This document shows, in pieces, positions 36,101-44,900 of a stretch of DNA of 63,826 nt. The position numbers and the translations under genes are program-made. Below the pieces are notes generated by a model. The model was not told the origin of the DNA. It worked only from the letters and a program-made list of their open reading frames with translations, and made no database searches. This DNA comes from a virus. The stretch spans positions 1 to 63,826 of the IMG/VR virus record IMGVR_UViG_3300010883_016104, one strand, 5' to 3'. Position 1 is the first letter of the stretch, and the number at the start of each line of letters is the position of its first letter.

Positions 36101-38985
36101 TGACCACATAGGTAACCGCTCTCATAACCAAGCGTAAACTCAAGGTTCTTGCCAGTGTCCCACTTAGAAACCAAAACGCCTGAGTCCCATAGGCTATAGT
36201 TAACTCCGCTCATATCACAGTCTGGACTGAATCTTGTAAATACCGCAAACCCGCTGGCTGTATCTATTGGGCCAAAGTTGATATGTGAGTCAGCACCAGA
36301 TACTCTAACAACGTTATTGAATGCATCTGCAATCTTACCGTAGAGTTCATGATTCTGGAAGTTGTTAGCCCCACTTGCTAGAGACGTCCAGTCAGTAGTT
36401 TCGTAAGACCCGCTATATCCGGGTAGCTTATCATTGAATATGACACCGCTACTAAATCTCCAACCAATGTTGGTATACTTAGGTTTGCCATAGGTGGTAA
36501 ACAGAGTTCCGCTTAGTGCGCCTAGTCCATGACCAAGAGATCTAGACATGATTTCATTACCATTATCGTAATCAAAATCGAAGTATCCAGAGAGGAATGG
36601 AAAATCAACTAATTGGTTTTCAAAACCGAAACCAAACTGGCTAGGATCATAAGGACCATTTACTGTACCTTCTATACCTCTCCATCTTCTTGAATAGTTT
36701 GACTTTATGGTGTTAGGCGTAGTGTATGCGTGAGGTATGCCAGAGATGCTTGAAAGTGGTGCGTATCCGCTTCCGGTATTTAATATAGAATCTAACGTCT
36801 GTCGAGATGAAGGGTATATCTTACCTTCACTTCTTCCGTCTTGTATTCTTGCTATGTCTCCACCAACCGTATATAACTGCATTGCATTGGCTGGGGGATA
36901 TGTAACAGAAAGCTCCATTGAAGCAATTTCAGCACCAGAAGGCAATGGGTATATGTCAAGTATTAAATTTTCAAAGAATGTGCTTTGGCCGTAATCATAT
37001 AGCCAGCCTAGAGATATGTCGTCCTTGTAGATCTTTAGGGGTATGTCATACCACTTAAATACGCCTGTGTTGGTGACTACATTACCGCATAGTAAGTAGT
37101 GATCCCCACCATCGTTGTTTGTTTTGTTACTGGTGAAGTACTGGCTCTTATCTGATACCGGCTCTCCATCTAAAGCAAAGTGATCGGTTTTATTGAAGCC
37201 AGAGGTTGTAGGTATAGTGCCCTCACAACCAGATGGGTTTTGAAGGAACCCTCCAACTGCAGATGTCACATGTAGTAACTGGTCGTCGCTATAACCAACT
37301 ACGTCTATTGGGTAATCAGAAGCTCCAGCCGCTTTTCTAGCATAGACTCTTAAGGAAACCGTGTCTATCGGGAAGAAGTTATCAACTGGTTGGTATGAAG
37401 CTTTATAGGCTGTGTTAAAAGCCCCGCTAGGAGATAGGCCAATTGAGAAGGCTCCATTTACATAACCAAATACTCGGTCTGGCGTTTCGTGACCAAACTT
37501 GACAGTCATCTTCCCTGACTCAGTAGGTAGTATAGAATCTAGGGCTACATACTCAGTCTCGTTATTACTTCTTATAAAGTTCTTAAGGGCGTTGCTTCCT
37601 TTTATGTTATTGTAAGAAGCTCCAACGCAAGTGTTATATCCACTCCAGAGAGTGAATTTTTCTGGGTTAATTCCTGTGTCAAAATCCGTAGACTTGAACT
37701 CTGTGGGGAATATCTTTCTCTCTAGTCTCTTGCCGCGAGAGTCAGCTTGTACCATAAAGTTAAGCCTAGACTCTTTCGCAGGACCAATCCCTGAAGACAT
37801 TTCAAAGACATGGCTAGAGATTTCAATAGCTGAAATTCTAAGGGCATCTGTAGGGTTTAGGACTCTTTGTGTTCTTGTTGAAAGTGGGCTACCGTCAAGG
37901 GCTAGATAGTCATCGTCGCCAAAGTTTTGATAGAGCTTAGATGCTCTCTGCTGAAAGCCTACCTGTTGGTAACCCCTGTCAAACGGGTCATCCATGCTTT
38001 TACTTTGTATGTCAAAGCTGAGCGTGTAGCCAGAGGGGTGCGAACCGCTTTCCCACATGGCTGGATAGTTTTCGTCCCATTGATATTTTCTGGCAGGGTT
38101 TGAAGATGGCTTGGAAGAATAGGTAGCAAAGTTTACAAAGTTGCCTTTGAAGTCCGCGTCACCCCTTAGCTTAATATCGCTATACTGGGTTATCAAGCCT
38201 CCTGAAGGGTCTACTAGCTTTATATTTTTTAGGATATATTCTGGCGGTGCCTTTGATTCAAAGTTAGTAAGGGGACCTGCTGCTCTTATGTGGAGCCTGC
38301 TATCTTTTAACCAAGTTACTGGCTTGGTGATTTTGCATTTGTATGAAGAACTTGACTCTGTGTATACAGAAGAAGGTTGAATCCAAGTTGACTTTTCGTC
38401 AGATATTTTCTGGCTTTCACCAAGGTGCTTATGATAGAACCCCGTAAAGACACCTTCGTCTACGCTAGAGTAAAGAGGTGAGTGTCTTCCGCTTTCGTTT
38501 ATGAACCCAAAACTAGAAACATCTGATATGGGGTACATCTTGTGGGAAGATGGTTTGTCGTTAAAGTCTCCAGCAAACTTGTCCGCATAAATAGACTTGA
38601 AAGATCCAGACATCTTTGCTTTAGTATTTAGACCGTGAGCTAAGATTAGTCTTCCTTCTAGCTCACCAATAGCAACCATGTCTTCTTTTGAACATCTTAT
38701 TTTACTGACACGGGTGTTTACTCCGCACTTGTCATACTCTCCTGTATCTACACAGGCGCCAAATCTTATGTTAGCGGTTGTTCTAGATTTTATATCAGAG
38801 TCTAAAGAAAGAGTAGCGGAGATCGTTTTACTCTTTGAGGGGCCTTTAGTTACAAGTAAGGAGCCAACAGCAATGGCCTCTGCACTGATTCTCATGCTAC
38901 CAACGCTCATTGTAGCCGTAATCACACAGGCCGAGGCGTTAACCTTGCTACTGGTCTTTTTTACACATAGACATTCTAAAGACAT
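27145..38985 (-). CDS. Giant 3946-residue tail protein with integrin-like FG-GAP propeller, vWA-like and LamG-like regions
   Basis: An enormous probable adhesin or tail-tip protein. Approximate regions: a beta-rich N-terminal part; a LamG/concanavalin-like region at 900-1080 (INFGPIDTASGFAVFTRF); short NLF-type strand repeats at 1410-1560; seven FG-GAP-type blade motifs near 1750, 1850, 2158, 2285, 3440, 3560 and 3703 (for example YGFSVAV, FGHSVDM, FGHSVAT, LGYSCAV, FGYSIDI, FGHDVSI, FGRSVAI, each followed by a GxP-like turn). A vWA-like strand with DxSxS (GIYVDSSRSLG, near 2009) lies between blades 2 and 3. Two related Rossmann-like segments near 2407-2450 and 2838-2880 sit between blades 4 and 5. 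More strand repeats end the protein. Cys clusters occur near 1700 and 2600. It follows the tape measure by 14 bases. No signal peptide. Confidence 0.75.
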   Translation of the reverse strand: MSLECLCVKKTSSKVNASACVITATMSVGSMRISAEAIAVGSLLVTKGPSKSKTISATLSLDSDIKSRTTANIRFGACVDTGEYDKCGVNTRVSKIRCSKEDMVAIGELEGRLILAHGLNTKAKMSGSFKSIYADKFAGDFNDKPSSHKMYPISDVSSFGFINESGRHSPLYSSVDEGVFTGFYHKHLGESQKISDEKSTWIQPSSVYTESSSSYKCKITKPVTWLKDSRLHIRAAGPLTNFESKAPPEYILKNIKLVDPSGGLITQYSDIKLRGDADFKGNFVNFATYSSKPSSNPARKYQWDENYPAMWESGSHPSGYTLSFDIQSKSMDDPFDRGYQQVGFQQRASKLYQNFGDDDYLALDGSPLSTRTQRVLNPTDALRISAIEISSHVFEMSSGIGPAKESRLNFMVQADSRGKRLERKIFPTEFKSTDFDTGINPEKFTLWSGYNTCVGASYNNIKGSNALKNFIRSNNETEYVALDSILPTESGKMTVKFGHETPDRVFGYVNGAFSIGLSPSGAFNTAYKASYQPVDNFFPIDTVSLRVYARKAAGASDYPIDVVGYSDDQLLHVTSAVGGFLQNPSGCEGTIPTTSGFNKTDHFALDGEPVSDKSQYFTSNKTNNDGGDHYLLCGNVVTNTGVFKWYDIPLKIYKDDISLGWLYDYGQSTFFENLILDIYPLPSGAEIASMELSVTYPPANAMQLYTVGGDIARIQDGRSEGKIYPSSRQTLDSILNTGSGYAPLSSISGIPHAYTTPNTIKSNYSRRWRGIEGTVNGPYDPSQFGFGFENQLVDFPFLSGYFDFDYDNGNEIMSRSLGHGLGALSGTLFTTYGKPKYTNIGWRFSSGVIFNDKLPGYSGSYETTDWTSLASGANNFQNHELYGKIADAFNNVVRVSGADSHINFGPIDTASGFAVFTRFSPDCDMSGVNYSLWDSGVLVSKWDTGKNLEFTLGYESGYLCGQAQDNVGNTVTVKDTLKYDEYQYPLSVILTYNDHKSSGLKLYTDNEFESSFTNLRAQSSPFTIKTDTNNLTLGYSSGSGIGINAFVSEFGVSTYGASGNMDGTNIVASGPNLLHKEVTAQKFLENHRVYFWEASDATSSDSYKLWDYVNEDTTKWDLGAFKYCSFASAFDYFTKREGRDLIGFNIVHQGSGYSQVTNLSEPSSLGFSGIAYHTQVENDFLRFNLSDTASNFHSIPPRISKTLPRGYSFKEDAIVVDSIIEHNSSGSITWENGKLGPKLIVSLYTKRRDPYWTPTEDNWGLINRSIHHLSSGMCFERIESRFDFDNFVDTTESWALFPKSKRVSEFSQKYYSEDIDKMFLQYDLVYPSGSEFTSRINLHSSHIRLVDAFVKPTEINDNFKLAVSGDKRSLASLDLSMLPTVTQIDNLVSGASGLPLFTKHVPSGLTSNITLFVSGALYSVDTLPLILPTVYPSSGSFNLYASGQYRPEAKMNLVAYNEQSWIDSPYSLPLSTFGSSENSVGMFSEFNLFALGDNTSRTAGAGTGTMNVYTKGGPALVNHFPEAAMNLFIDSPKIANEKMPLTLYGDGRISEDSSSNQINLFTANYSTVAGKGLESFFWNGNDYGSGIEARDEHYTSKFSNDEIRGVETMGYGSCASDSPKKIIKASMISHGTKWSESGCVDGGIARAHSVYTNMGAGYNNNYYNITKYTGLVPDTVYDVTLRGKSGSDKRIELPRVWEEWEYGICGPSHDPASCCGDSGCVDELAFSGVKFTADFPYMSGSVDLTPASGRNIDDKYGFSVAVDNTLMAVSAPFHQIQDEYGSGLKEAGSVFVYERQDETRGGEKAPWHLMQKLMMPSGFRGDYNIPQESAITFPGMPTVKDKKWYIGQEGRRFGHSVDMTSGSGDSPREVIVVGSPSAAWSRTFAEIQTSGIPVGVMVISDEFYYSDNKGSDIESEVRYWDKLYKYYASHPAELDLKVAVVQPTGIFGTLKSNQGNLPKFITHNKIGRKNIGVSDGAIFSGIKSAFLNTWPHDSSVNNSGIPVVFGIYVDSSRSLGRAAIEPAINQFKQWYRDYSYASGVRDFYGNRSEGHLYEYFPDVDTTKVDYHGDPDENSKADLEDWVSMSKRIINNTLDTGRLIENDSLRFITSGIGAEFVNASAIDFNIPPDSGGRVHVFERVNGRFDLIQEIKAPSSGPFEVPDRFGHSVATSKDSSTIVIGSPYATDSCLAYSFNPSARSGIYTGLESWLNERSETYQDEISRLANYKKEAGNIQGAKRLYEEIDESGRYQIRIDLGIEEYSSIFAYTYNDIPYEGKWDFIHRKWAPTSRLGYSCAVNEDGSTVAFGAPTDSFNQFDDLDVWYKNEGDTKDNQLASNTWASTTNAGAVRVFDGRKYYQHNQVVEFTRFGNLDRNSHIVAGIEPDTYTDLNDVYHDYNFNRTAYTDNKIPQDAGLAYIITPQINAASDEVIDNIKNWLSLGDRTLVLVGNDPTWEENGRYKNSNDILNNILSKLNSKMRIHSARNEYESLPECTEQGKPNVTAAYKTRGQRSTNLVSSYNIYAKGVGDIRIHVPSVYKPSPTPVCVEESFTDTLSVETKETPFVLNSRCNMPIEHKGDLRAEWNEGCLAGSKCDGLLIYQRNWSFEFGTSSADCCPPQPTPPPLYVENPSLGLVAGSEPIALLTAAEYFPPVTTVIPATEDSYRDSEICEDHFIEVKKNTSRPVFAENHLAQNSFLWSDLEFNGIESAVEHFENPEPLNGRDAMLQKVMETQGSFQTKKRVILDPLPLVSQERVGASKVVMIASVLPENERSLTKGNDHNVSFYLNLVQKTCNSKGRIMQLGGWTKRTSFVDGFKNSLLEKLFRVTGNTVVENFEGKMMSTYNTAWIANSAGVPDNSEAGDIKAWLERGNKTLVITYDHTLESTRNAHNICKSLGLEMNPIYSDTEGEYKNTALPLNSSYSIDKDNNFISGCTEEESVGEFTVLKNEGSYSSYSAESEKDEVFYPIAGGSKVVWLKGIITEDYIAAGNPKYYMNTGVAQATFNAISGSGYRIFYSWVSEQANENRPLRIHVGGVSQNADPDQPNGSTVIFDLNENLVKFARFKANVKANLNATSVIAQPSSGYLDVMATGPKITIAIEGTDDLIENPNNAQLKTVRFLEVSGAPLPIEQEITTKTHKVFSHKTCTKTTELIKGSPERVDVTPEQFRPIKTDHAKYCGGYSQLPIEEQYQPTTYETFMESQLFSYHTESDISSSSDCSDKKIDIEDGPVVVAEEVETFSGFSAGEKRSTIIVISDASVVQGECNFYRSENQLFLRHLYPKNPIVDDNDSQEAVLSKITQGSKYNLSQKLIAPDRGSAGKYRSAAQYAMTPSGIGVDPVGSGRLASRFNGENYNSPSMGMFYDNESSYKRSEVIKSLQVPEDEDAQLAALRDFELTFDTYGMAPMFSGGIVGHEDIGDATYIGGMPEIIKRTGYDYLDFDQFASGYPGDLFGYSIDIHRNRLVIGSPFNGFVGEDLIQWSGVQEDPSGTLSISGNGGGGAVYYFERTEDGTTAESSGLLWEYIRKIKPSSVNAGYDNWNNASAPDADTLLGTNDYNDQHLTDAYVTDQFGHDVSIDEDFIAIGAPGHNFDVFHHHIYSRNADGVSYDGSFIRKEFDFEFDIPLHAMYDLGDSGVRHSVPSGNVVINNGAIYTYVYDVSGSGEMLKPDWGNRKKSWQYAQKIVAQGYAARSGVTAYDDGGTVAYNLGSENDMFGRSVAIDRVNTSRGDADYTLVGGAIRHKYSTSGSYYAAPSSIMPNAGAVYTFDAMLRRQTPSIGSQASTIYTNLGLTGSGGIASPPASENISLSFTQAEGPNKEYMTTGYIVSNPQGEIFLETSGYDPAIKGMPEHRPLIESVLGKVAVGTETINHFSLYASGQVPQSISEMNLHILSQPSATVYNSIGLYTPSVLGKPTADLKLFTKYVPIETSGIFTLYTSGIVSSGEQLNLSIRGK
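27307..27316 (-). promoter_or_regulatory. Internal CGTGTATAAT promoter-like element
   Basis: The exact 10-base core found before three other minus-strand genes lies here inside the 3' end of the giant gene, reading ACCGTGTATAATAGT. It is oriented toward the 681-residue gene, whose start is about 160 bases downstream. It could drive the distal-tail genes separately. Being inside a coding region, it may also be chance. Confidence 0.45.
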
Positions 38986-38999
38986 GTTGCTTCCTTACA

Positions 39000-41900
39000 T
39001 TATCCCAATACGCTGCCGTTGTATTTGTGATTTCCGCTTACATTATCGTGTGAGATCGTCGGTATCATTTCTTGAGCAACTATTTTTAACAGTTCGTTCT
39101 TAAGACCTTCTGTTAGTTGACTCAGGAATCCAGCGTTTTGGAAATTCACATTCACGTTTGTTGGGCCGTCTAGTTGAATCTTAAACTTGAGGTCTTTGAG
39201 TTCTTTTATGTTTTGAGCTAACCCCTCATTGAATTTCTGCATCTGAACGCCAAAGTTCCCAATGTTCTGAGAGAATACGTTCATGACTTGCATAAGGCCA
39301 GCTTGATCTATTCCTCCTGCAGCTGAGCCTCCCGCAACTCCAGCGGCTACGTTAGGTAAAGGACCCGAAAAAGCTGGGCCTCCAGCAGCTTGAACAGATC
39401 CCGGATTCATGACAGGTGATGCAGTTTGTGTTGACGCCGCTAAGATTGCATCTCTTTGACCTGCTAATCCCCCAAAACCGCTGACGTTGGATTCTAGAGA
39501 ACTTGAAAGAACAGAACCATCTGATGCAAACGAGTTCCCTAGAATTTCACTGGTCTGCCCAGTAATAACTTTACCACTGGAGTCTTTGCCGGAGGCGAGT
39601 TCTGCCTCAACCTCTTGGGCGCCTTTGATGTCATTCACTGAATATGCTACCTTAATACCTTCAGTTATTAGGCCAAGGGCTGCACCGACACCAGCTCCAA
39701 CCACAGTTCCAACGGGGCCGCCGAGAGCAGTACCAATCGCAGCGCCAGTGAATGCTCCGTGAAGACCAGCGCCAATCACTCCAAGTCCTTTATCTACAGT
39801 TCCGCCTCTCTCTATGCCTGCGCCCAAAAGGTTTGCGCCTGAAGTAAATATGCTATCTCCAGCGTAGGCGCTGCCACTAAGCAATCCAAGAAGGGCTCCA
39901 CCTGCTATGCCCCCCGTGTTTTCTCCAGCCTGTTTTGCTTCGTAAGCCCCAAATCCAGCGCTTATCGCCGCCCCTATTAGGGGTATTTTTGATCCAAACT
40001 TAGAAAACGCTTTGACTCCGAGTTTTCCAGCGCCTTCTAACCCTTTTCCTAAGAGTTTTTTCCCACCTTGTGATGCAATGTTTTTTAAAGGTGCAGTAAT
40101 CTTGCCCAGTTGATTACTGGTTCTACCCAGCAGGTTTGCTGTTGCGGCTCCACGCCCTGTTGATTCTATCACTTTCGCAGCAGCCGCTGTTGTACTAAAC
40201 CCAATGCGCGTACCTGTTGCCGCCACCTTCTCGCCTAATTTAGTCCCTGTCTTTCCAAGCTGAAAAGCTTTACCAACATTACTTCCAGCTATAGCTGTTG
40301 ATGCGGCCTCCGCCAAACCCGCCGCTCCGCGACCAGCGATTCGCCCCACGACTCTGGTGTTACGCGCCATGAAATCGAGCCCGCTTTTTTGTGATACAAA
40401 TTTTGCAACCGTTAACGATCCTCTGCCAAACGACTTAGTAAGATCTTTGCTTTTTATCGCAATATCCTTTATAATCCCCCCAAAATTCCCCAATTGCTGT
40501 CTAAGCCCTTTAGGCAATACCTGCCCCGCCTGCGCGCCAAGAAATCCCGAGGTAAACTTTCCGGCTCTGGCTCCTCTGCCTAGAGCGGCACCTTCTTTAA
40601 AGGGTGCAGCAAAGTCTTTAAAACCTTGAGTAAGCTTAATCAATGTCTTGCCTATGCCAGCCCCTGACTGCACTCCAAGCCCTCTATTAAGCCCTTTAAA
40701 GCCTGCTTTCAACGCATCTTTGAAGCCTCCGCCTGCTTGTAAGGTTTTAGTGAAGCCTGTACCTCCTCGTTGTAAGGCTTCTCCAAGTTTAGCCCCTCCC
40801 GTCCCTAACGCTCCCAATTTTCCTCCAAACTTCCCGGCTTGTTGGGCATTTGCCCTTACAATAGACTGGCTTATTGAGGCAAGGTTTGCTGCTCCTAACA
40901 CTGTCTTTCGCTTACTCCCAGTAAACTTCCCTGACGAGTTCATCACGGCTACCCGTTGATCCACCTTGCTGCTCTGTTCTGCTTCTTTAAGGATTTGGGA
41001 TTGGGTTTTGTAGACGCGTTCATCGGATGTATCAAGCGAGTGTCCACCGTTGTTTTCTTTAAGAATTTCAGCTGCTTTTTCAGTAGCGGCAGCGGTTCTT
41101 GCGTTGTCATCTTGTATCTGTTCCAGCTGTTCCTCTGATCGCTTTAATATCTCGTTTGTTCTGACTTCAGCGGTAGCTCTAATATCCGCAGCGGCCTTGG
41201 ATTTTTCTTGCGTTTCCTGCTGGGCTTTCTGAACGACTATGGTGGCCTGAGCTACTTTGAATTCTGCGGTTTTTAAATCCTGTGCTGCTATACCAACTCC
41301 TACATCTCCAGTAGCACCAAGTTCACCAGCTAGGTCTCTTATGTTTCCTTTGGAGATTTCTTCTTCAGCAGTTGTTTGAGCCATGAGCGCTGCCGTTCTT
41401 GGGTCAGTAACACCTCTGGCAGAAAGTGCGGCTCCGCTAGCCTGCTCTAGGAGCCCTCCTGACCCACCAACCTGCTGACCAAATAATGACGTAACTCCAG
41501 CAGCTTGCTGTTTTTCTATATTGTTAAATGCTCCGCCAAGAGCTTCTGCCCCAAATATTCCTTGAAGCCTTGTATCTCCTGAAGCTATAGCGGCAGTAGC
41601 GCCAACGGCAGCTTGCTTCTTCAAGAACTCTTCTACATCACCGTCTATCAAGGACTTCAGAGATTCTTTTTCTAGCCTGTTCTTTTCTTCAATTGTTTTA
41701 AGGTGAGCTTCTTCTGCAGCTATCAACGATTTGATAGTAGTTATCTGCTCTTGCTGTGCTTGCCTTAGGGCTTGATCCCTAGCTTCAGTAGCTTGACCTT
41801 GACTGGAGAATCCTGCACCAGTTACTTTAGGGCCAGATCCAAAGAACCCACCGCCTCCCGCGACATTGGCTCTGCCACCAGCTTGGATTCCAAACACTCC

Positions 41901-44900
41901 ACCACTAATCTGCTGGTTTCTTCTCCGTATCTCTTCTACACTTCCAGTTTTTAAGTCTGAAAGACCGGATCTGCTACCGCCAACATTCGCCCTTTTAATA
42001 GCTGCTTGTTTTTGAACTTCAGAGGTTACAATTTTACCACCAAATTTGGCTTGTATTTTAGCCCCTTCTAGCTGTAAGCCGATAGCTGTTTTTTGAGCTT
42101 CAAACAGAGTTGTTTCAGAACTTATTCTCTCTGCGTTAAGTTTTGCAACCTCTTCTGTTAGAGCAGCTATCTTGGCCATGGTCTCAAGAGCAGCTTTAAG
42201 CTTATCATTCACTTCACTAAAGCCATCCGCAAGTACAGATACGTCACCAGCTAGAATCGAGGTAACGTCATCTTGGCTTAATTCTGGCAAGGATTTCATC
42301 AAATCTTCAATAGCTCCTTTATCGGCACCTGCGGCGCCAGCCTTCTCACTCAACCGTTCCTTTAATTTCTCAGTGAATTCCTGAGGACTTCCAAGGCCGG
42401 TGCTGGTCTGCAGCTCACCAACAAGCCTCTCTGTCTCAACCCTGAACAACCCTTGAACAGTATTTAATGCTCCAAACTGTTTAGTTATATTGTCTACTGA
42501 TCTTGGGTCAACACCAAAATTGGAAAGCTCCTTATTGATAGCGTCTAGGTTTTTCTGCAGAGCTGTTGGGTCCATCGACGCTCCATCTTCAATGATAGTG
42601 CTGAGCTTATTTATACTAGACCTTATTCTTGACGCACCGCTATCGAAAGCCATGTTTAGGTTATCTATTTTTGCTGAGGCCATGGCAATAGCGCCGTTTG
42701 TTTCAGTTAGGCCAAAATTAAATAGATTTAACTGTTTAATATTATCTATAACAGCTTTTAGTTGGTTTTCGTACTCTTTGGCTAGGTCATTCAGGATCTC
42801 AATCTGCTGATCTGGTGTTAACTGACTAAGGGCATCTCCTAGTCGGAGACTTTGCTCCTTAACATACTCTGCCTGAGTGATGTCTTCATCACCAACCATT
42901 CCTTTGCCTGAGATAATCTGCTCTTTAGCAGCTCTGGCTCTTAGATCTGCCTCTTCCTTAATTAGGTCGAATACTTTTTTACTATTTTCCCTAAAGCTTG
43001 TTATTTCAGCATCGTCTATTCCAAGGTCTTCCATACTAGATTTTGTATTAGCAGAGACTCCTTCTTCAGTCCCGCTCTCTGTCATGAAATCTCCTATAAC
43101 AGCTCTTCTGATGTCTAGGCCTCTATTGCTAGTGTCTGTGCCAGCATCTGAAGCTTGAGCTTTCAGCTCTCTGTTTATCGCTCCTCCAGAAGCCTTGAAG
43201 GATTTCTGGGATTCTGCATCATCTAATAATGCGTCGCTGGCGGTCCTACTACCATCCGCCACCTCTTTGAATGCTTCTGATACATTATCCGAAGCTTCTT
43301 TTAGTCTCTTTGCTGCGTTTGTTGCTGCAGCGTCGGCTTCTGCTCTTAGTCTTATAGTAGTTGAGCTATCCATGAGCCCAAAGAAGGCTAAAATATCTCG
43401 GAAAGCATTGCCGACGTCGCCCAGCGCACCGGCCCACTCTAATAGGCCTGCTATTATAGCGCCAATCGCTATAATAGCAAGACCCACGCCCATTGTCATG
43501 CCTGTAAATATAAGTAAGAGTGCAACGATGGCGACAGTAAGAACAGACATCATTCCGGCGGCGGCATAGCCAGATTCGTCCATAGCTGCTAATCCAGCAT
43601 TCTCTATATTGCCAGCTTCAATTGCCTCTTCTTTGGCTTGTTTTGCCATATCGCTAAGTGTTTTAAAGAGTAAGTAAGCGGCAGCGGCGATTGCTATAAA
43701 TATACCGATCCCAAATTGGCCGAACTTCTCCACGCCCACGGATGCCCGTGATGCTGCGCCAGATAATCTTAATAGTGCGTTGGAGGCGAAAGCGCTGCTA
43801 GCACTGAGCGCTTTTTCTGATATTAAGTCTGAAGCGTCTTTAAGCTTGGTCGTAAGAATCGCGGCACTGAGACTTATTCCAAACTGGTTTAGTAAGAATA
43901 TCGCAGTAAATAGAGTCAGAGTCAGTTTGATAGCCCCCTTGCCCAGCCTCTTAAATGCCCCATCTGTCTTCTCTATCTGAGTTGGGAGCATAGCCAGTGC
44001 AGCCTGAATGGCTAGAAACATTCCTGTCGAACCTACGCCAGCCTTAGTGGCCTCTTGAATTTTTTTGGCTTCTTTCTCCTTTTTGCTACTTACTTTATCA
44101 CTCGCTGCAGCTTCCTCTAGTTTCTCTTGGACTAACTTGTCTGAAGCTTGGGCCTCCTCCTTCAACCCCTGAACAACTTCCGTCAGGCCACTCTCCATCT
44201 GAGTGCCAACATTAATGATGTTTTGTTGATTATTTACAAGACCGTTCATGCTTTGGTCAAATGCCCCAAAAGTGAGTTCAACAGCATTGCCGGCATGGTT
44301 TACGCCAGTGTCAAGCGTACCAAAGCTCTGTGAAAGTGGTTTAATCACTTCTCCAAGTGCATTAATAGACTGGCTTGCGTCTTGTACAGTCGAGCTTAAA
44401 GAGTCGCCGGACATGTCGGCTGATGGCTGGTTAGATGGCATAATAGATCCTGAACCTACCATCGGGTCAATCCCGTCGCCAATTGGGGCAAACGTAGATG
44501 GGTCAAGACCACCTGCTGGTGCAGCATTGGCAATAACAGTATCTGTATTTATAACATCTCCGCCGCCTGTTGAGTTCTTCTGAGAGGTCACCGCTGACTT
44601 TGCGGTTTGTATCTGCTCATCCTTTGCGTATTGTTTGTTTTCCGTCGTAGTTAGTATCTCTTCCGCTTTCGCCTTATTCGCTTCGAGTATCAATCTTGTA
44701 AAGTCCTCAAGTGGGACCTTTGAGTTGACGAGTTTCTCATCCCAGCCAGCAATTTCTGAGGTGATTCTAGTAAAATCACCCGCAAGAGCATCGGCCTCTG
44801 CCTGCAACAAGCCCACGTCCACACCTCCCGTCGGTATCCCGGCTCCAGCATCAATTGGGCCAAAATCGTCTAGAGTACCGCCGTCGCCAAGGTATTGAAC